NCBI RefSeq assembly: GCF_024519155.1
Contig: NZ_JANIFJ010000007.1
Location: 62,001-126,000 of the forward strand
DNA from: Mangrovibrevibacter kandeliae
GTDB taxonomy: Bacteria; Pseudomonadota; Alphaproteobacteria; Rhizobiales; Rhizobiaceae
DNA length: 64,000 nucleotides
Reading direction: 5' to 3'
Shown: in pieces, positions 19,125 through 27,658 of the stretch
How the letters are laid out: the number at the start of each line of letters is the position of its first letter
Numbering within the stretch: the stretch's first letter is position 1
The notes under the pieces: generated by a model
The model's database searches: none
The model's input: the letters and a program-made list of their open reading frames with translations, nothing else
What the model was told of the DNA's origin: nothing
Position numbers and translations under genes: made by a program

Positions 19125-19308
19125 GTTCTCGGCCTTGTACGCATGATCGGAAGGCGGTGTTAGCGCCGGTGCCGCGAAGTTGCAAAAACGCGGCGGGTAA
19201 CGGTCTTGCAAGGCGAGGCGGGATCATGTTCATCGCCGGGACGAATGCAACGGGAAGCTCCCTCGCGTCCGGCGGCCGCCGCTCCGGAGCGGGGAGATCG
19301 GCACGCTC

Positions 19309-20493
19309 ATGACCATCAAAGCCGCCGGCCAGCTCCGCAAAGCCGAAACCGCCCGCAACGAGGCGGTCGAGCCCTCGGGGCCGGTCGCGCATTTCGGACC
19401 GGACGAGCCGCTGCGGCTCGATGCAGGTCGCGAGCTGTCGCCGTTCCAGATCGCCTACAACACCTACGGCACGCTGAATGCCGACAGGTCGAACGCGATC
19501 TATGTCTGCCATGCACTGACCGGTGACCACCACGTCGCCAGCACCAACCCGGTGACCGGGCGCGACGGCTGGTGGTCGTCCATCATCGGGCCGGGCAAGC
19601 CGATCGATACCGATCGCTACTTCGTCATCTGCTCCAACGTCATCGGCGGCTGCATGGGCTCGACCGGGCCGGCCTCGATCGACCCCGCGACGGGCGAGCC
19701 CTACGGCCTCGACCTGCCGGTCCTCACGATCCGCGACATGGTGCGGGCGCAGGCGATGCTCGTCGACCGGCTCGGGATCGACACGCTGTTCGCGGTGATC
19801 GGCGGCTCGATGGGCGGGATGCAGTGCCTGCAATGGGCGGTGAGCTACCCAGAGCGCGTCTTCGCGGCGCTGCCGATCGCCACCGGCGCCCGTCATTCGT
19901 CGCAGAACATCGCCTTCCACGAGGTCGGCCGGCAGGCGGTGATGGCCGATCCGGACTGGCGGGCCGGTCGCTACATCCTCGAGGGGACGCGCCCGCACAA
20001 GGGACTCGCGGTGGCCCGCATGGCCGCGCACATCACCTACCTGTCGGAGGCGGCGCTGCAGCGCAAGTTCGGCCGCAACCTGCAGGACCGGGAGGTGCTC
20101 GGCTTCGGCTTCGACGCGGACTTCCAGATCGAGAGCTACCTGCGGCACCAGGGCATGACCTTCGTCGACCGCTTCGACGCCAACAGCTACCTCTACATGA
20201 CCCGGGCGATGGACTATTTCGACATCGCCGGCGACTTCGGCGGGCGGCTCGGCGACGCCTTCAAGAACACCCGCACCCGCTTCTGCCTCGTCTCCTTCTC
20301 GTCCGACTGGCTGTTCCCGACCGAGGAGAGCCGCGCCGTCGTCCACGCGCTCAACGCGGCCGCCGCCTCGGTGTCCTTCGTCGAGATCGAGACCGACCGC
20401 GGCCACGACGCCTTCCTGCTCGAGGAGCCGGAATTCTTCGGCGCGATCCGCGGCTTCCTCTCCTCGGCGGCCCGGGCGCGGGGGATCGGCTGA
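19309..20493 (+). CDS. metX: homoserine O-acetyltransferase
   Basis: Acylates homoserine, the first committed step of methionine synthesis. This 394-residue alpha/beta-hydrolase-fold enzyme has the nucleophile elbow [12 protein letters not shown] (Ser167) and the catalytic Asp in [12 protein letters not shown]. The catalytic His is in [24 protein letters not shown] and [12 protein letters not shown], the oxyanion and substrate regions, are intact. The class is usually acetyl-CoA-dependent in MetX-type enzymes, though some members use succinyl-CoA and this is not settled by sequence alone. Its stop overlaps the metW start by one base (TGATG). Confidence 0.95.
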   Translation: MTIKAAGQLRKAETARNEAVEPSGPVAHFGPDEPLRLDAGRELSPFQIAYNTYGTLNADRSNAIYVCHALTGDHHVASTNPVTGRDGWWSSIIGPGKPIDTDRYFVICSNVIGGCMGSTGPASIDPATGEPYGLDLPVLTIRDMVRAQAMLVDRLGIDTLFAVIGGSMGGMQCLQWAVSYPERVFAALPIATGARHSSQNIAFHEVGRQAVMADPDWRAGRYILEGTRPHKGLAVARMAAHITYLSEAALQRKFGRNLQDREVLGFGFDADFQIESYLRHQGMTFVDRFDANSYLYMTRAMDYFDIAGDFGGRLGDAFKNTRTRFCLVSFSSDWLFPTEESRAVVHALNAAAASVSFVEIETDRGHDAFLLEEPEFFGAIRGFLSSAARARGIG

Positions 20494-21143
20494 TGGACGC
20501 GCCGCTCGCCACATCCGAGGCGGTCGTCACTGCCGCCCCGGCCTCGCGCATCGACTTCGAGGTCATCGCGAGCCTCGTTCGACCCGGCAGCCGCGTCCTC
20601 GACGTTGGCTGCGGCGACGGATCGCTGCTGCAGATCCTGCAGACGCGCCGGCAGGTGGACGGGCGCGGCATCGAGCTCAGCCAGGCCGGCGTCAACGAGT
20701 GCGTGGCCAAGGGCCTGTCGGTGATCCAGGGCGACGCCGACCGCGACCTCGTGCATTACCCCGACGACGCCTTCGACTACGTGATTCTGTCGCAAACCAT
20801 CCAGGCGACGCGCAACCCGAAGCTCGTCCTGCAGGATCTCCTGCGCATCGGGCGGCGCGCGATCGTTTCCTTCCCGAATTTCGGCCACTGGTCGATCCGC
20901 CTGTCGCTCGGCCTCTACGGCCGCATGCCGGTGACGCGCAACCTGTCGCAGAGCTGGTACGAGACGCCCAACATCCACTTCTGCACCATCCGCGACTTCG
21001 ACGGACTGGTGAAGGAGATCGGCGCGAAGGTGGAAACGGCGACGGCGCTCGACGCCACCGGCCAGCAGATGGGCATGCGCATGCCATGGGCCTTCTGGAA
21101 CCTCTTCGGCGAGCAGGCGGTCTTCGTTCTCAGCCGTTCGTGA
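20493..21143 (+). CDS. metW: methionine biosynthesis protein MetW
   Basis: A 216-residue SAM-methyltransferase-fold protein always found beside metX in Proteobacteria and needed for, or stimulating, homoserine acyltransferase activity. Motif I is RVLDVGCGDGSLLQIL (about 31-46). The middle contains DYVILSQTIQATRNPKLVL, and FPNFGHWSIRLSLGLYGRMPVT with SWYETPNIHFCTIRDFD are hallmarks of MetW. It is coupled to metX by a TGATG junction. Confidence 0.94.
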   Translation: MDAPLATSEAVVTAAPASRIDFEVIASLVRPGSRVLDVGCGDGSLLQILQTRRQVDGRGIELSQAGVNECVAKGLSVIQGDADRDLVHYPDDAFDYVILSQTIQATRNPKLVLQDLLRIGRRAIVSFPNFGHWSIRLSLGLYGRMPVTRNLSQSWYETPNIHFCTIRDFDGLVKEIGAKVETATALDATGQQMGMRMPWAFWNLFGEQAVFVLSRS

Positions 21144-21202
21144 GTGGCCGGGGCCGCACCGCGCGGCTAAGCTCGACTTACGATCGAGGAGGGGAGTCGC
21201 GC

Positions 21203-21844
21203 ATGCTGACGGTCTGGGGACGCAGAACCTCGTCCAACGTCCAGGTGGTGATGTGGGCGATCGGCGAGCTCGGGCTCGCCTATGAGCGCCACGACGTCGG
21301 CCACCGCTATGGCGGCAACGACACGCCCGAGTTCCTGGCGATGAACCCGAACGGGCTGGTGCCGGTGGTCAGGGACGGCGACGGCCCGCCGCTCTTTGAG
21401 TCCTGCGCGATCCTGCGCTACCTCGCCGGCCGCTACGGCGAGCCGCCCTTCTGGCCGACCGATCCCGCCGAGCGCGCCCCGATCGACATGTGGGCGGAGT
21501 GGGCCAAGCTCAACGTCCTCGCCAACTTCGCCGGGCCAATCTTCTGGCGCGTCGCACGCACCGCGCCGAAGGACCGGGACACGGCGGCGATCGCGACTGC
21601 GGTCGAGACGCTCGCCCGCTTCCTGCGCATGGCGGAGGACCGCTTGGCGCGCCACGCTTTTCTCGTCGGCGAAAGCCTGACGGAAGCCGACATCGTCTTC
21701 GGCTCGATGCTCTTTCGCTATCACGACCTGCCGATCGACAGGCCGGACCTGCCGGCGCTGAAGGCGTACTACGGGCGGCTGACCGCCCGGCCGGCCTACC
21801 GGGAGCACGTCATGGTCAACTACGACGAGCTGAAGGTCGGCTGA
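21203..21844 (+). CDS. glutathione S-transferase family protein
   Basis: 213 residues with the two GST domains. The N-terminal thioredoxin-like domain has VWGRRTSSNVQVVMWAI, NPNGLVPVV and the glutathione-contacting FESCAILRYLAGRYG (Glu-Ser). The C-terminal helical domain has FLVGESLTEADIVFGSML. The catalytic residue is probably the Ser in the RTSSN segment, which makes it a beta/theta-like class. The substrate is unknown. A GAGGAGGGG purine tract precedes the ATG. Its 3' end overlaps by 29 bases the end of the converging AraC-type gene. Confidence 0.88.
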   Translation: MLTVWGRRTSSNVQVVMWAIGELGLAYERHDVGHRYGGNDTPEFLAMNPNGLVPVVRDGDGPPLFESCAILRYLAGRYGEPPFWPTDPAERAPIDMWAEWAKLNVLANFAGPIFWRVARTAPKDRDTAAIATAVETLARFLRMAEDRLARHAFLVGESLTEADIVFGSMLFRYHDLPIDRPDLPALKAYYGRLTARPAYREHVMVNYDELKVG

Positions 21845-22782
21845 CGCCGTCCGTCGCGCCGGCCGGCGCTTCGGCCGCCGGGCGTGACGGCCAATAGCGC
21901 CGCGGCGAGCAGCCGTGGATGCGGCGGAACGCATTGCCGAAGGCGCTCTCGGAGGCGTAGCCGAGACTGGCCGCGAGGTCGGCGAGGGACGTGCTCGCAT
22001 CGCGCAGGGCGTGCCGCGCCCGCATCATCCGCCAGCGCGTGAGATACTCGAGCGGCGCCACGCCGACGCTGCGCCGGAACCGGAGGGCGAAGGCCGAGCG
22101 CGACATGCCGCTCGCGCGCGCCAAGGCCGCCACGGTCCAGGCCGTCGCCGGCGCGCGGTGCATCAGCCCCAGGGGCCGTGCCGATCTGCCGGTCGGCGAG
22201 CGCCCCGAGCCAGCCGGCCGCCTCAGCGCCCCCGCGATCGACGTGAGCGCGAAGCGCCTGCACCAGCAGGATGTCGCCGAGCCGGCGCGTCATCAGTCCG
22301 GAGCCGATCGCTCCGGCGGCCAGTTCACGGTCGAGAAGGGCGAGCGTCGCGCGCAGGACCGGCGCGGCGAGGTCGCCGGCGGGGACGTGGACGACCGTCG
22401 GCAGCGCGCCGAGCACGCTCGCATCCCGAATGTCGTCGTACTCGAAGATCCCGCCGAGGAGGATGGTGTCGTCGCCGTCATGGCGTGCGACGTCCGACCG
22501 TGCCCAGTCGAAGGCCGTCATCCCGTCGACCGCCGCCAGCTCCGGGTCGTTCGCCACCACGTAAGACGGGGCGTTGGTGAGGAGGATCGTGTCGCCGGCC
22601 GCAAGCTCCCGCTGGCCGTCGCCGTCGACGGCGAGGGTGCAGGCGCCCCGCAGCACCGCGACGAACTTCAGGCGCGAGCGGGCTGGAAACCGGAAGCTCC
22701 AGCGCCCGGCCGCCTCGAGCCGGGTGACACGCGCCGCCCTGATCGACAGGAGCGCGAAGACGTCCGACAGCGGATCATGCAT
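21816..22782 (-). pseudogene. AraC-family regulator broken by a one-base frameshift
   Basis: Two adjacent minus-strand frames make one AraC-type regulator. The upstream frame starts at 22782 (MHDPLSDVFALLSIRAARVT) and encodes a cupin-type sensor domain of about 190 residues, ending ...LGALADRQIG. The downstream frame starts around 22163 and holds the two-helix-turn-helix DNA-binding domain (WTVAALARASGMSRSAFALRFRR, LGYASESAFGNAFRRIHG). Removing one base near 22175-22185 joins them into about 321 residues of normal family length. The upstream frame otherwise runs on as nonsense for over 100 codons. It is either a real frameshift or a sequence error in a GC-rich run. It is divergent from the SDR gene, its likely target. 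Confidence 0.85.
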
Positions 22783-22879
22783 CGGGTTTGGACGATCTCG
22801 ACGAAAACATGGCGCTTCCAGCATGGCGCGTCCCCGCGTCCAGCGCAACAACCGCGGACGCAACACGGGAGGTCTAACC

Positions 22880-23617
22880 ATGCAGGGTATCGGAGGAAAG
22901 GTGATCGCCATCACCGGCGCGAGCAGCGGCATCGGCCGCGCGACGGCGACGCTGCTGGCTGAGCACGGCGCGCGGCTGGTGCTCGGCGCACGGCGGGCCG
23001 AAGGCCTCGAGACGCTTGCGGACGACATCGCGGGGGCGGCCGAGCGGCCGCTCGTCGTCGCGATGGACGTCACGCGGCGGGAGGACGTCGCCCGGCTGGT
23101 GACGGGGGCCTGCGAGCGCTTCGGCCGGCTCGACGTCTTCGTCAGCAATGCCGGGATCGGCCCGATCTCGCCGCTCGACGACCTGCGCGTGGAGGACTGG
23201 GAGGCGATGATCGACGTCAACCTGAAGGGGCCGCTCTACGGGATCGCGGCAGCGCTGCCGGTCTTCCGCCGGCAGGCCAGTGGCCAGTTCGTCAACATCC
23301 TGTCCACCGCCGGGCTGACCATCCGTCCGACGATGGCCGTCTATGCCGGCACCAAGCAGGCGATGCGGGCCGTCGCGGAGGGACTGCGCCAGGAGGCCGG
23401 TCCGAACCTGCGCGTGACCAACGTCTCGCCAGGCTATGTCCGGACCGACTTTGCGCGCTCGATGACGGACCAGGCCCTGCGCGCCGACATCGAGGCGCGC
23501 ATGGGCGACATCGCCATCGGTCCCGATGCCATCGCCCGGGCAGTGGCCTTCGCCATCGCCCAGCCGGCCGATGTCGATGTCGGCGACATCGTCGTCCGGC
23601 CGACCGCGCAGGGCTGA
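22880..23617 (+). CDS. SDR family NAD(P)-dependent oxidoreductase
   Basis: A classical short-chain dehydrogenase, 245 residues. The cofactor motif is TGASSGIG (12-19), the structural NAG is in VSNAGIGP, the catalytic Ser is in NILSTAGL and the catalytic pair is YAGTK (Tyr155/Lys159). SPGYVRTDF follows as usual. A basic pair in LGARRAEGLETL after strand 2 suggests NADP(H). The substrate is unknown. It is divergent from the broken AraC regulator with a 97-base gap, the usual arrangement for AraC regulators and an SDR target. GGGAGGT lies upstream of the ATG. Confidence 0.9.
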   Translation: MQGIGGKVIAITGASSGIGRATATLLAEHGARLVLGARRAEGLETLADDIAGAAERPLVVAMDVTRREDVARLVTGACERFGRLDVFVSNAGIGPISPLDDLRVEDWEAMIDVNLKGPLYGIAAALPVFRRQASGQFVNILSTAGLTIRPTMAVYAGTKQAMRAVAEGLRQEAGPNLRVTNVSPGYVRTDFARSMTDQALRADIEARMGDIAIGPDAIARAVAFAIAQPADVDVGDIVVRPTAQG

Positions 23618-23642
23618 GACCGCTTCCAGCGGAGCGGCCGTG

Positions 23643-23765
23643 TCAGCCGCTCCGCAGCTCCGCCCCAAGCCAGCCGGCCAGCACCGCCTTGTCCCGCGCC
23701 TTGTCACTCTCGATGAAAGCGTGGGTGCGCTTGAGGGTGGCGAGAGCGGCAACGTCGTCGTGCGC
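23643..23765 (-). pseudogene. remnant: last ~40 codons of a zinc-type alcohol dehydrogenase
   Basis: Reading the minus strand, an open run of 40 codons ends at a TGA and reads ...TLKRTHAFIESDKARDK, AVLAGW and a short tail. This is the C-terminus of the same family as the intact dehydrogenase at 25382-26404 (NLKRAHAFIESGKARGKVVL). Over 67 bases (23670-23736 against 25394-25460) the DNA differs at only about 8 places. Nothing upstream resembles the rest of such a gene: the converging frame is replaced by the lysE gene end. It has no start and cannot make a protein. Confidence 0.8.
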
Positions 23766-23772
23766 GCCTTGA

Positions 23773-24393
23773 TCAGTCGAGCCACATCGGCAGGATCGAC
23801 GCGGCGAGCAGGGCAGCCAGTGCGCCGTTGACGAGCCGCCACTGCCAATCGCGGCGCAACAGCCGGGACAGCATCTGCCCGGCGAGGCACCAGAGGGACA
23901 GCGACAGAGCCGAGGCGCTGGCGAAGACGAGGCCGAGAATGAGGGCGAGACGTCCGGGCGTGTCGGCGAGCGTCGCGAACGAGGCCGCCGCGCCGAGCGT
24001 CATGGCCCAGCCCTTGGGATTGTTGAAGAGCAGCCACAGGCCGCCGACGAAGCTCGTCGGCTGGGCTGCCGCACCGCGCGCGTGCGGTGAACCGCTGCGC
24101 GCCAGCCGTACGGCCAGCCACAGAAGGTAGGCCGTTCCGATGGCCCTGATGGCGATCGCCAGCCCGGGGATCGCCAGCAGAAGTCCCGCCAGACCCGCCG
24201 CCGATGCCGCCGCAAGGATGCCGAGCCCGAGCGCGATGCCGGTCATCAAAGGCAGCGACCGGCGGTAGCCGAAATGCGCGCCCGAAGCGGTGGCAAGCGT
24301 TGTCGCACCTCCGGGCGAGAGGGTGGCGATGGCGGCGAAGAGGAGGAGCGGCAGAAGCGGCTGGATGGACAAGGGAGGCCTCTCGAGCGTCAA
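23773..24393 (-). CDS. LysE/RhtB-type amino acid exporter
   Basis: A 206-residue membrane protein of the LysE family with six predicted membrane segments. The N-terminus PLLLFAAIATLSPGGATTLATASGAHFGYRR carries the conserved SPGP-like motif (here SPGGATTL) and the following Gly-rich loop. Other conserved parts are LLWLAVRLARSG and FVGGLWLLFNNPKGWAMTLGAAASF. It likely exports an amino acid or related metabolite from the cytoplasm, but the substrate cannot be told. It is divergent from a LysR-type regulator, the standard LysE-LysG layout. Its stop lies next to a decayed alcohol dehydrogenase tail. Confidence 0.87.
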   Translation of the reverse strand: MTLERPPLSIQPLLPLLLFAAIATLSPGGATTLATASGAHFGYRRSLPLMTGIALGLGILAAASAAGLAGLLLAIPGLAIAIRAIGTAYLLWLAVRLARSGSPHARGAAAQPTSFVGGLWLLFNNPKGWAMTLGAAASFATLADTPGRLALILGLVFASASALSLSLWCLAGQMLSRLLRRDWQWRLVNGALAALLAASILPMWLD

Positions 24394-24421
24394 GCCATCG
24401 TCTCTACAAAGCCGACCCGGT

Positions 24422-24467
24422 TTAGCATAACGAATGTTGCTTCACCTCAGTATTAGCATTCATAATG
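24422..24467. promoter_or_regulatory. candidate LysR operator: TTAGCAT direct repeat in the lysE-lysR gap
   Basis: Within the 79-base AT-rich divergent gap, TTAGCAT-N4-AATG occurs twice, starting at 24422 and 24453, exactly 31 bases (about three helical turns) apart. Eleven of 15 positions match by design of the motif, in an otherwise very GC-rich region. The downstream copy ends 5 bases before the regulator ATG, so binding could repress the regulator and control the exporter. The regulator assignment is inferred from position. Confidence 0.5.
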
Positions 24468-24472
24468 AAGCC

Positions 24473-25339
24473 ATGGCTCGGAACCTTGACCTCGATCTGC
24501 TCCGCACCTTCGTCGCGTCGGCCGACTGCGCCAGCATGACGCGAGCCGCCCAGCAGCGGAATCTGACGCAGGGGGCCGTCAGTCAGCAGATGAAGCGGCT
24601 GGAGGTGATCGTCGGTGCGCCGCTCGTCAACCGGGATCGGCGGGGACTGCAGTTGACGGCGTCCGGTGCGCAACTTCTGCCGCGGGCGCGCCGGATGATC
24701 GAGCTCAACGACGAGACGGTCGACGTGCTGTCTGGGCAGATGCTGGCGGGGCATCTCACTCTCGGCGTGCCGCCGGACCTCGTCGGGAGCCTCGTCGGCC
24801 CTTTGCTCCGGCGCTATGCCGAACTGCATCCATCGGTTCAGGTGTCGCTGCTGTCGGCCGCCTCGCCGGCGTTGAGCCGGATGGGCGAGCGCGGAGAGGT
24901 GGACCTCGCGCTCGTCGAGGAGCCGGCGAGCGCGGTGACTGGCGAGTGCCTGCGGGTGGAGCGGCTGCAATGGGCCGGAGCGAAGGGCGGTGGCGCCCAT
25001 CGCCGGACGCCGCTGCCGGTGTCGCTGGTGGCCGAAAACTGCGCCTTCCGGCCCGTACTGGCGGATGCGCTCGATGCGGCGGGCCTGTCCTGGCGGAGCG
25101 TATTCGAGGGCGGCGGCATCGAAGCGACGACGGCAACGGTGCGCATGGATCTTGCCGTAGCCGCCTGGCTCGCCTCGACGCTTCCGCCCGACCTCGAGGT
25201 CCTTGGGGTCGAGGCGGGATTGCCGGCGCTCCCGAGCTTTGCCATCGTCATGCATCTGCCGCGCCGCCCAAGCCGGGCGGCGCAGGAGATGGCGCGGTTG
25301 CTGCGGGACGACAGCGCCCGCCGCCCCGACAGCGCCTGA
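24473..25339 (+). CDS. LysR-family transcriptional regulator
   Basis: 288 residues. The N-terminal winged helix-turn-helix is DLDLLRTFVASADCASMTRAAQQRNLTQGAVSQQMKRLE (about 5-43), followed by the linker helix and a type-2 periplasmic-binding-like effector domain (about 90-285). The ATG at 24473 (MARNLDLDLL) is the family N-terminus; an earlier in-frame ATG at 24434 would place coding sequence over the divergent promoter. It probably controls the divergently transcribed LysE exporter and itself. The effector is unknown. Confidence 0.9.
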   Translation: MARNLDLDLLRTFVASADCASMTRAAQQRNLTQGAVSQQMKRLEVIVGAPLVNRDRRGLQLTASGAQLLPRARRMIELNDETVDVLSGQMLAGHLTLGVPPDLVGSLVGPLLRRYAELHPSVQVSLLSAASPALSRMGERGEVDLALVEEPASAVTGECLRVERLQWAGAKGGGAHRRTPLPVSLVAENCAFRPVLADALDAAGLSWRSVFEGGGIEATTATVRMDLAVAAWLASTLPPDLEVLGVEAGLPALPSFAIVMHLPRRPSRAAQEMARLLRDDSARRPDSA

Positions 25340-25381
25340 GCGGGTCCGCAGACGCCGCCTTGGGCCGGCTCCGGCTGCGGC

Positions 25382-26404
25382 TCAGCCCTTCGGCCAGCCG
25401 GCCAGCACCACCTTGCCGCGCGCCTTGCCGCTCTCGATGAAGGCATGGGCGCGCTTGAGGTTGGCGGCGGTGATCGCGCCGAAGCCATCGGCCATCGTCG
25501 TGCGGATCGCGCCCTTGTCGACCATCTCGGACAGGTGGTTGAGGATCTGGTGCTGGGCGTCCATGTCCGCCGTCTCGAACAGCGAGCGGGTGAACATCAG
25601 CTCCCAGTGCAGCGACAGGCTCTTGGTCTTCAGGGCGTTGACGTCGAGGCCGGTCGGGTCGTCGATCAGGCCGAGCCGGCCCTGCGGCGCGATCAGCTCG
25701 ACGATCTCCTGCTGGTGCGCCACCGTGTGGGTGGTGGCGAAGACGCAGGCCGGAGCGCCGACGCCCAAAGCGGCGTATTCGGCCGCGATCGGCCTGGAGT
25801 GGTCGATCACGTGATGGGCGCCGAGCTCCTTCGCCCACTCCATCGTCTCCGGCCGCGAGGCGGTCGCGACGACGGTGAGGTCGGTGAGCTTGCGAGCGAG
25901 CTGGATCGCGATCGACCCGACTCCGCCGGCGCCGCCGACGATCAGGAGGGCGTTGGCCGCGTCCGGCACCCTGCGCTTCACGTCGAGCCGGTCGAACATC
26001 ATCTCCCAGGCGGTCAGCGACGTCAGCGGCAGCGCCGCAGCCGCCGCCATGTCGAGCGACTTCGGCTTGCGCCCGACGATCCGCTCGTCGACGAGGTGGA
26101 ACTGTGCATTGGTGCCCGACCGGTTGATGGTGCCCGCATAGAACACCTCGTCGCCGGGCTTGAAGTAGGTCGCGTCCGGCCCGACGGCGGCGACCACGCC
26201 GGCCGCATCGTAGCCGAGCACCTTGACCTCGCCGGGCTCGGCGCCCTGGCGCTTGCGCACCTTGGTGTCGACGGGGTTCACCGAGACGGCCTGAACCTCG
26301 ACCAGGATGTCGCGGCCCTTCGGCTCGGGCCTCGGCAACTCGACATCGAGGAGGGCTTCGTCGTGATCGATCGGCAGGGACTCTCTGTAGGCGACGGCGC
26401 GCAT
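25382..26404 (-). CDS. zinc-type alcohol dehydrogenase-like protein (MDR superfamily)
   Basis: 340 residues of the medium-chain dehydrogenase/reductase superfamily. The N-terminal GroES-like domain has VSVNPVDTKVRKRQG and VLGYDAAGVVAAVGPDATYFKPGDEVFYAG; the zinc-ligand Cys of true alcohol dehydrogenases is absent, so it is a quinone-reductase-like type. The nucleotide-binding domain has LLIVGGAGGVGSIAIQLARKL. HVIDHSRPI and ELMFTRSLFET are typical of the 'zinc-binding alcohol dehydrogenase family' (YogA/AdhZ-like) subgroup. It is divergent from an HxlR regulator, a frequent pairing in electrophile or quinone response. The ATG at 26404 gives MRAVAYRESLPI, the expected start. Confidence 0.9.
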   Translation of the reverse strand: MRAVAYRESLPIDHDEALLDVELPRPEPKGRDILVEVQAVSVNPVDTKVRKRQGAEPGEVKVLGYDAAGVVAAVGPDATYFKPGDEVFYAGTINRSGTNAQFHLVDERIVGRKPKSLDMAAAAALPLTSLTAWEMMFDRLDVKRRVPDAANALLIVGGAGGVGSIAIQLARKLTDLTVVATASRPETMEWAKELGAHHVIDHSRPIAAEYAALGVGAPACVFATTHTVAHQQEIVELIAPQGRLGLIDDPTGLDVNALKTKSLSLHWELMFTRSLFETADMDAQHQILNHLSEMVDKGAIRTTMADGFGAITAANLKRAHAFIESGKARGKVVLAGWPKG

Positions 26405-26485
26405 GGCGGCTTCTCCGTGTTGCGTTCTGGGGCGGAGATGCGCCATGGACGCGATACGTGCAAGAATGCACATCAACCGCACATA

Positions 26486-26501
26486 GTATCGAAACGGATA
26501 C
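26486..26501. promoter_or_regulatory. candidate HxlR operator: GTATC-N6-GATAC palindrome
   Basis: A perfect 5-base inverted repeat with a 6-base spacer sits 4 bases before the HxlR-family ATG and 81 bases before the divergent dehydrogenase start. Its location over the regulator's ribosome binding region suggests autorepression. Short spaced palindromes are the usual targets of dimeric HxlR proteins. Confidence 0.55.
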
Positions 26502-26505
26502 CACC

Positions 26506-26877
26506 ATGGCCCGCGTCCGCCACAAGCGCCTCGACTGTTCTCCCGGCTGCGCGGTCGAGGGCGTGCTGCAGCTGGTGGACGGCAAGTGGAAGGGGGTGAT
26601 CCTCTACCATCTGCTGGAACAGGACGTCCTGCGCTTCAACGCGTTCCGGCGGCTGATGCCGAACGTCACGGCGCGCATGCTGACCAACCAGCTGCGCGAG
26701 CTGGAGGCGGATGGGCTGGTGACCCGTACGGTCTACGCGCAGGTGCCGCCGAAGGTGGAGTACGGCCTGTCGGAGCGCGGCCGCAGCCTCGAGCCGGTGA
26801 TCACCGCGCTGAAGCGCTGGGGCGACGCCCATCTGGAGCTGTCGCCGGGGGAGGACAGCCTCTCGGACGCGGCATGA
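26506..26877 (+). CDS. HxlR-family transcriptional regulator
   Basis: A 123-residue winged-helix regulator. It has the N-terminal Cys pair (Cys11, Cys15 in LDCSPGC) often used as a redox or electrophile sensor, then VLQLVDGKWKGVILYHLL, the recognition region LMPNVTARMLTNQLRELEADGLV and the wing VPPKVEYGLSERGRSL. It is divergent from the MDR dehydrogenase and has a palindrome just upstream, so it probably represses both. No typical ribosome binding site is seen; the palindrome fills that position. Confidence 0.92.
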   Translation: MARVRHKRLDCSPGCAVEGVLQLVDGKWKGVILYHLLEQDVLRFNAFRRLMPNVTARMLTNQLRELEADGLVTRTVYAQVPPKVEYGLSERGRSLEPVITALKRWGDAHLELSPGEDSLSDAA

Positions 26878-26926
26878 CCCTCGGCGGACGCCGCAACTGC
26901 GCGAGCCGGCGCGCCCGCCGCTCGTC

Positions 26927-27658
26927 TCAGGATGGCACGCCCTGCGGCACCAGCACCGGCTTCGGCACCTTGAGGCGGCGACGGGTGCTGGCGGCCGGGA
27001 TGCCGCGATAGATCTGCTTGGTCGCCTCGACGATCACGACTCCGGAGAAGACCGGCCAGAGCGAGCGCCCGAGGCGCTCCATCGCCGGCGCGAGGCCGAG
27101 GAGCGAGCGGCGGCGGAACGGCGGGAACAGGAGCGCGTCGGTCCAGGCGGTCGGGGTGAAGGTGGCGTCGCGCATCAGGCCGAGCAGCTGCCGCCTCGAC
27201 CATGGACGACCGGAACCGAAGGGCGTGTGTTCGAACCGGGTCCAGACGCCGCGCCGGTTGGGCACCACGACCACCAGTCGGCCGCCCGGCGCCAGCACCC
27301 GCCAGGCCTCGAGGAGCATGTCCTGCGGCTTCTCGGCGAACTCCAGCGCATGCACCATCAGGATGCGGTCGACCGATGAATCGCCGAGCGGCAGCTCGTC
27401 GTCCTGCACCAGCGCGGTCGCCGTCAGGCGCCCCGGGGGCCAGGCCAGTGCGCCCTGTGCCGCGGGCATCAGCGCCAGCGTGCGCTCGGCATCGGCGCCG
27501 AAGCGCTCGAGATAGGGCAGGGCATAGCCGAGGCCGACCAGCCGCTCCTCCGCCACCGGCCGCCACACCGGCGAGAGCGCCAGCGTCACCGCGCGCTGCG
27601 CGGCGATCCCCAGCGGCGAGGCATAGAACTCCCGCAGGTCGAGGATGTCGGCATTCAT
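26927..27658 (-). CDS. class I SAM-dependent methyltransferase
   Basis: 243 residues. The N-terminal region DLREFYASPLGIAAQRAV is seen in a Rhizobiales group of small methyltransferases usually found next to gloB. Motif I is degenerate (LVGLGYALPYLERFG rather than DxGxGxG). The later motifs DRILMVHALEFAEKPQDMLLEAWRVLAPGGRLVVVVPN are well conserved. The C-terminal half has a hydrophobic patch and basic tail (STRRRLKVPKPVLVP). The substrate is unknown. It is divergent from gloB over 271 bases. Confidence 0.82.
   Translation of the reverse strand: MNADILDLREFYASPLGIAAQRAVTLALSPVWRPVAEERLVGLGYALPYLERFGADAERTLALMPAAQGALAWPPGRLTATALVQDDELPLGDSSVDRILMVHALEFAEKPQDMLLEAWRVLAPGGRLVVVVPNRRGVWTRFEHTPFGSGRPWSRRQLLGLMRDATFTPTAWTDALLFPPFRRRSLLGLAPAMERLGRSLWPVFSGVVIVEATKQIYRGIPAASTRRRLKVPKPVLVPQGVPS

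Noticed and set aside
19125-19308. Possible SAM-II riboswitch upstream of metX, suggested by TTGCAA and CCGCG...CGCGG pairing
   Set aside because: The conserved pseudoknot bases and the GCTAAA segment of SAM-II are missing, and the pairing is too simple. A covariance-model search would settle it.
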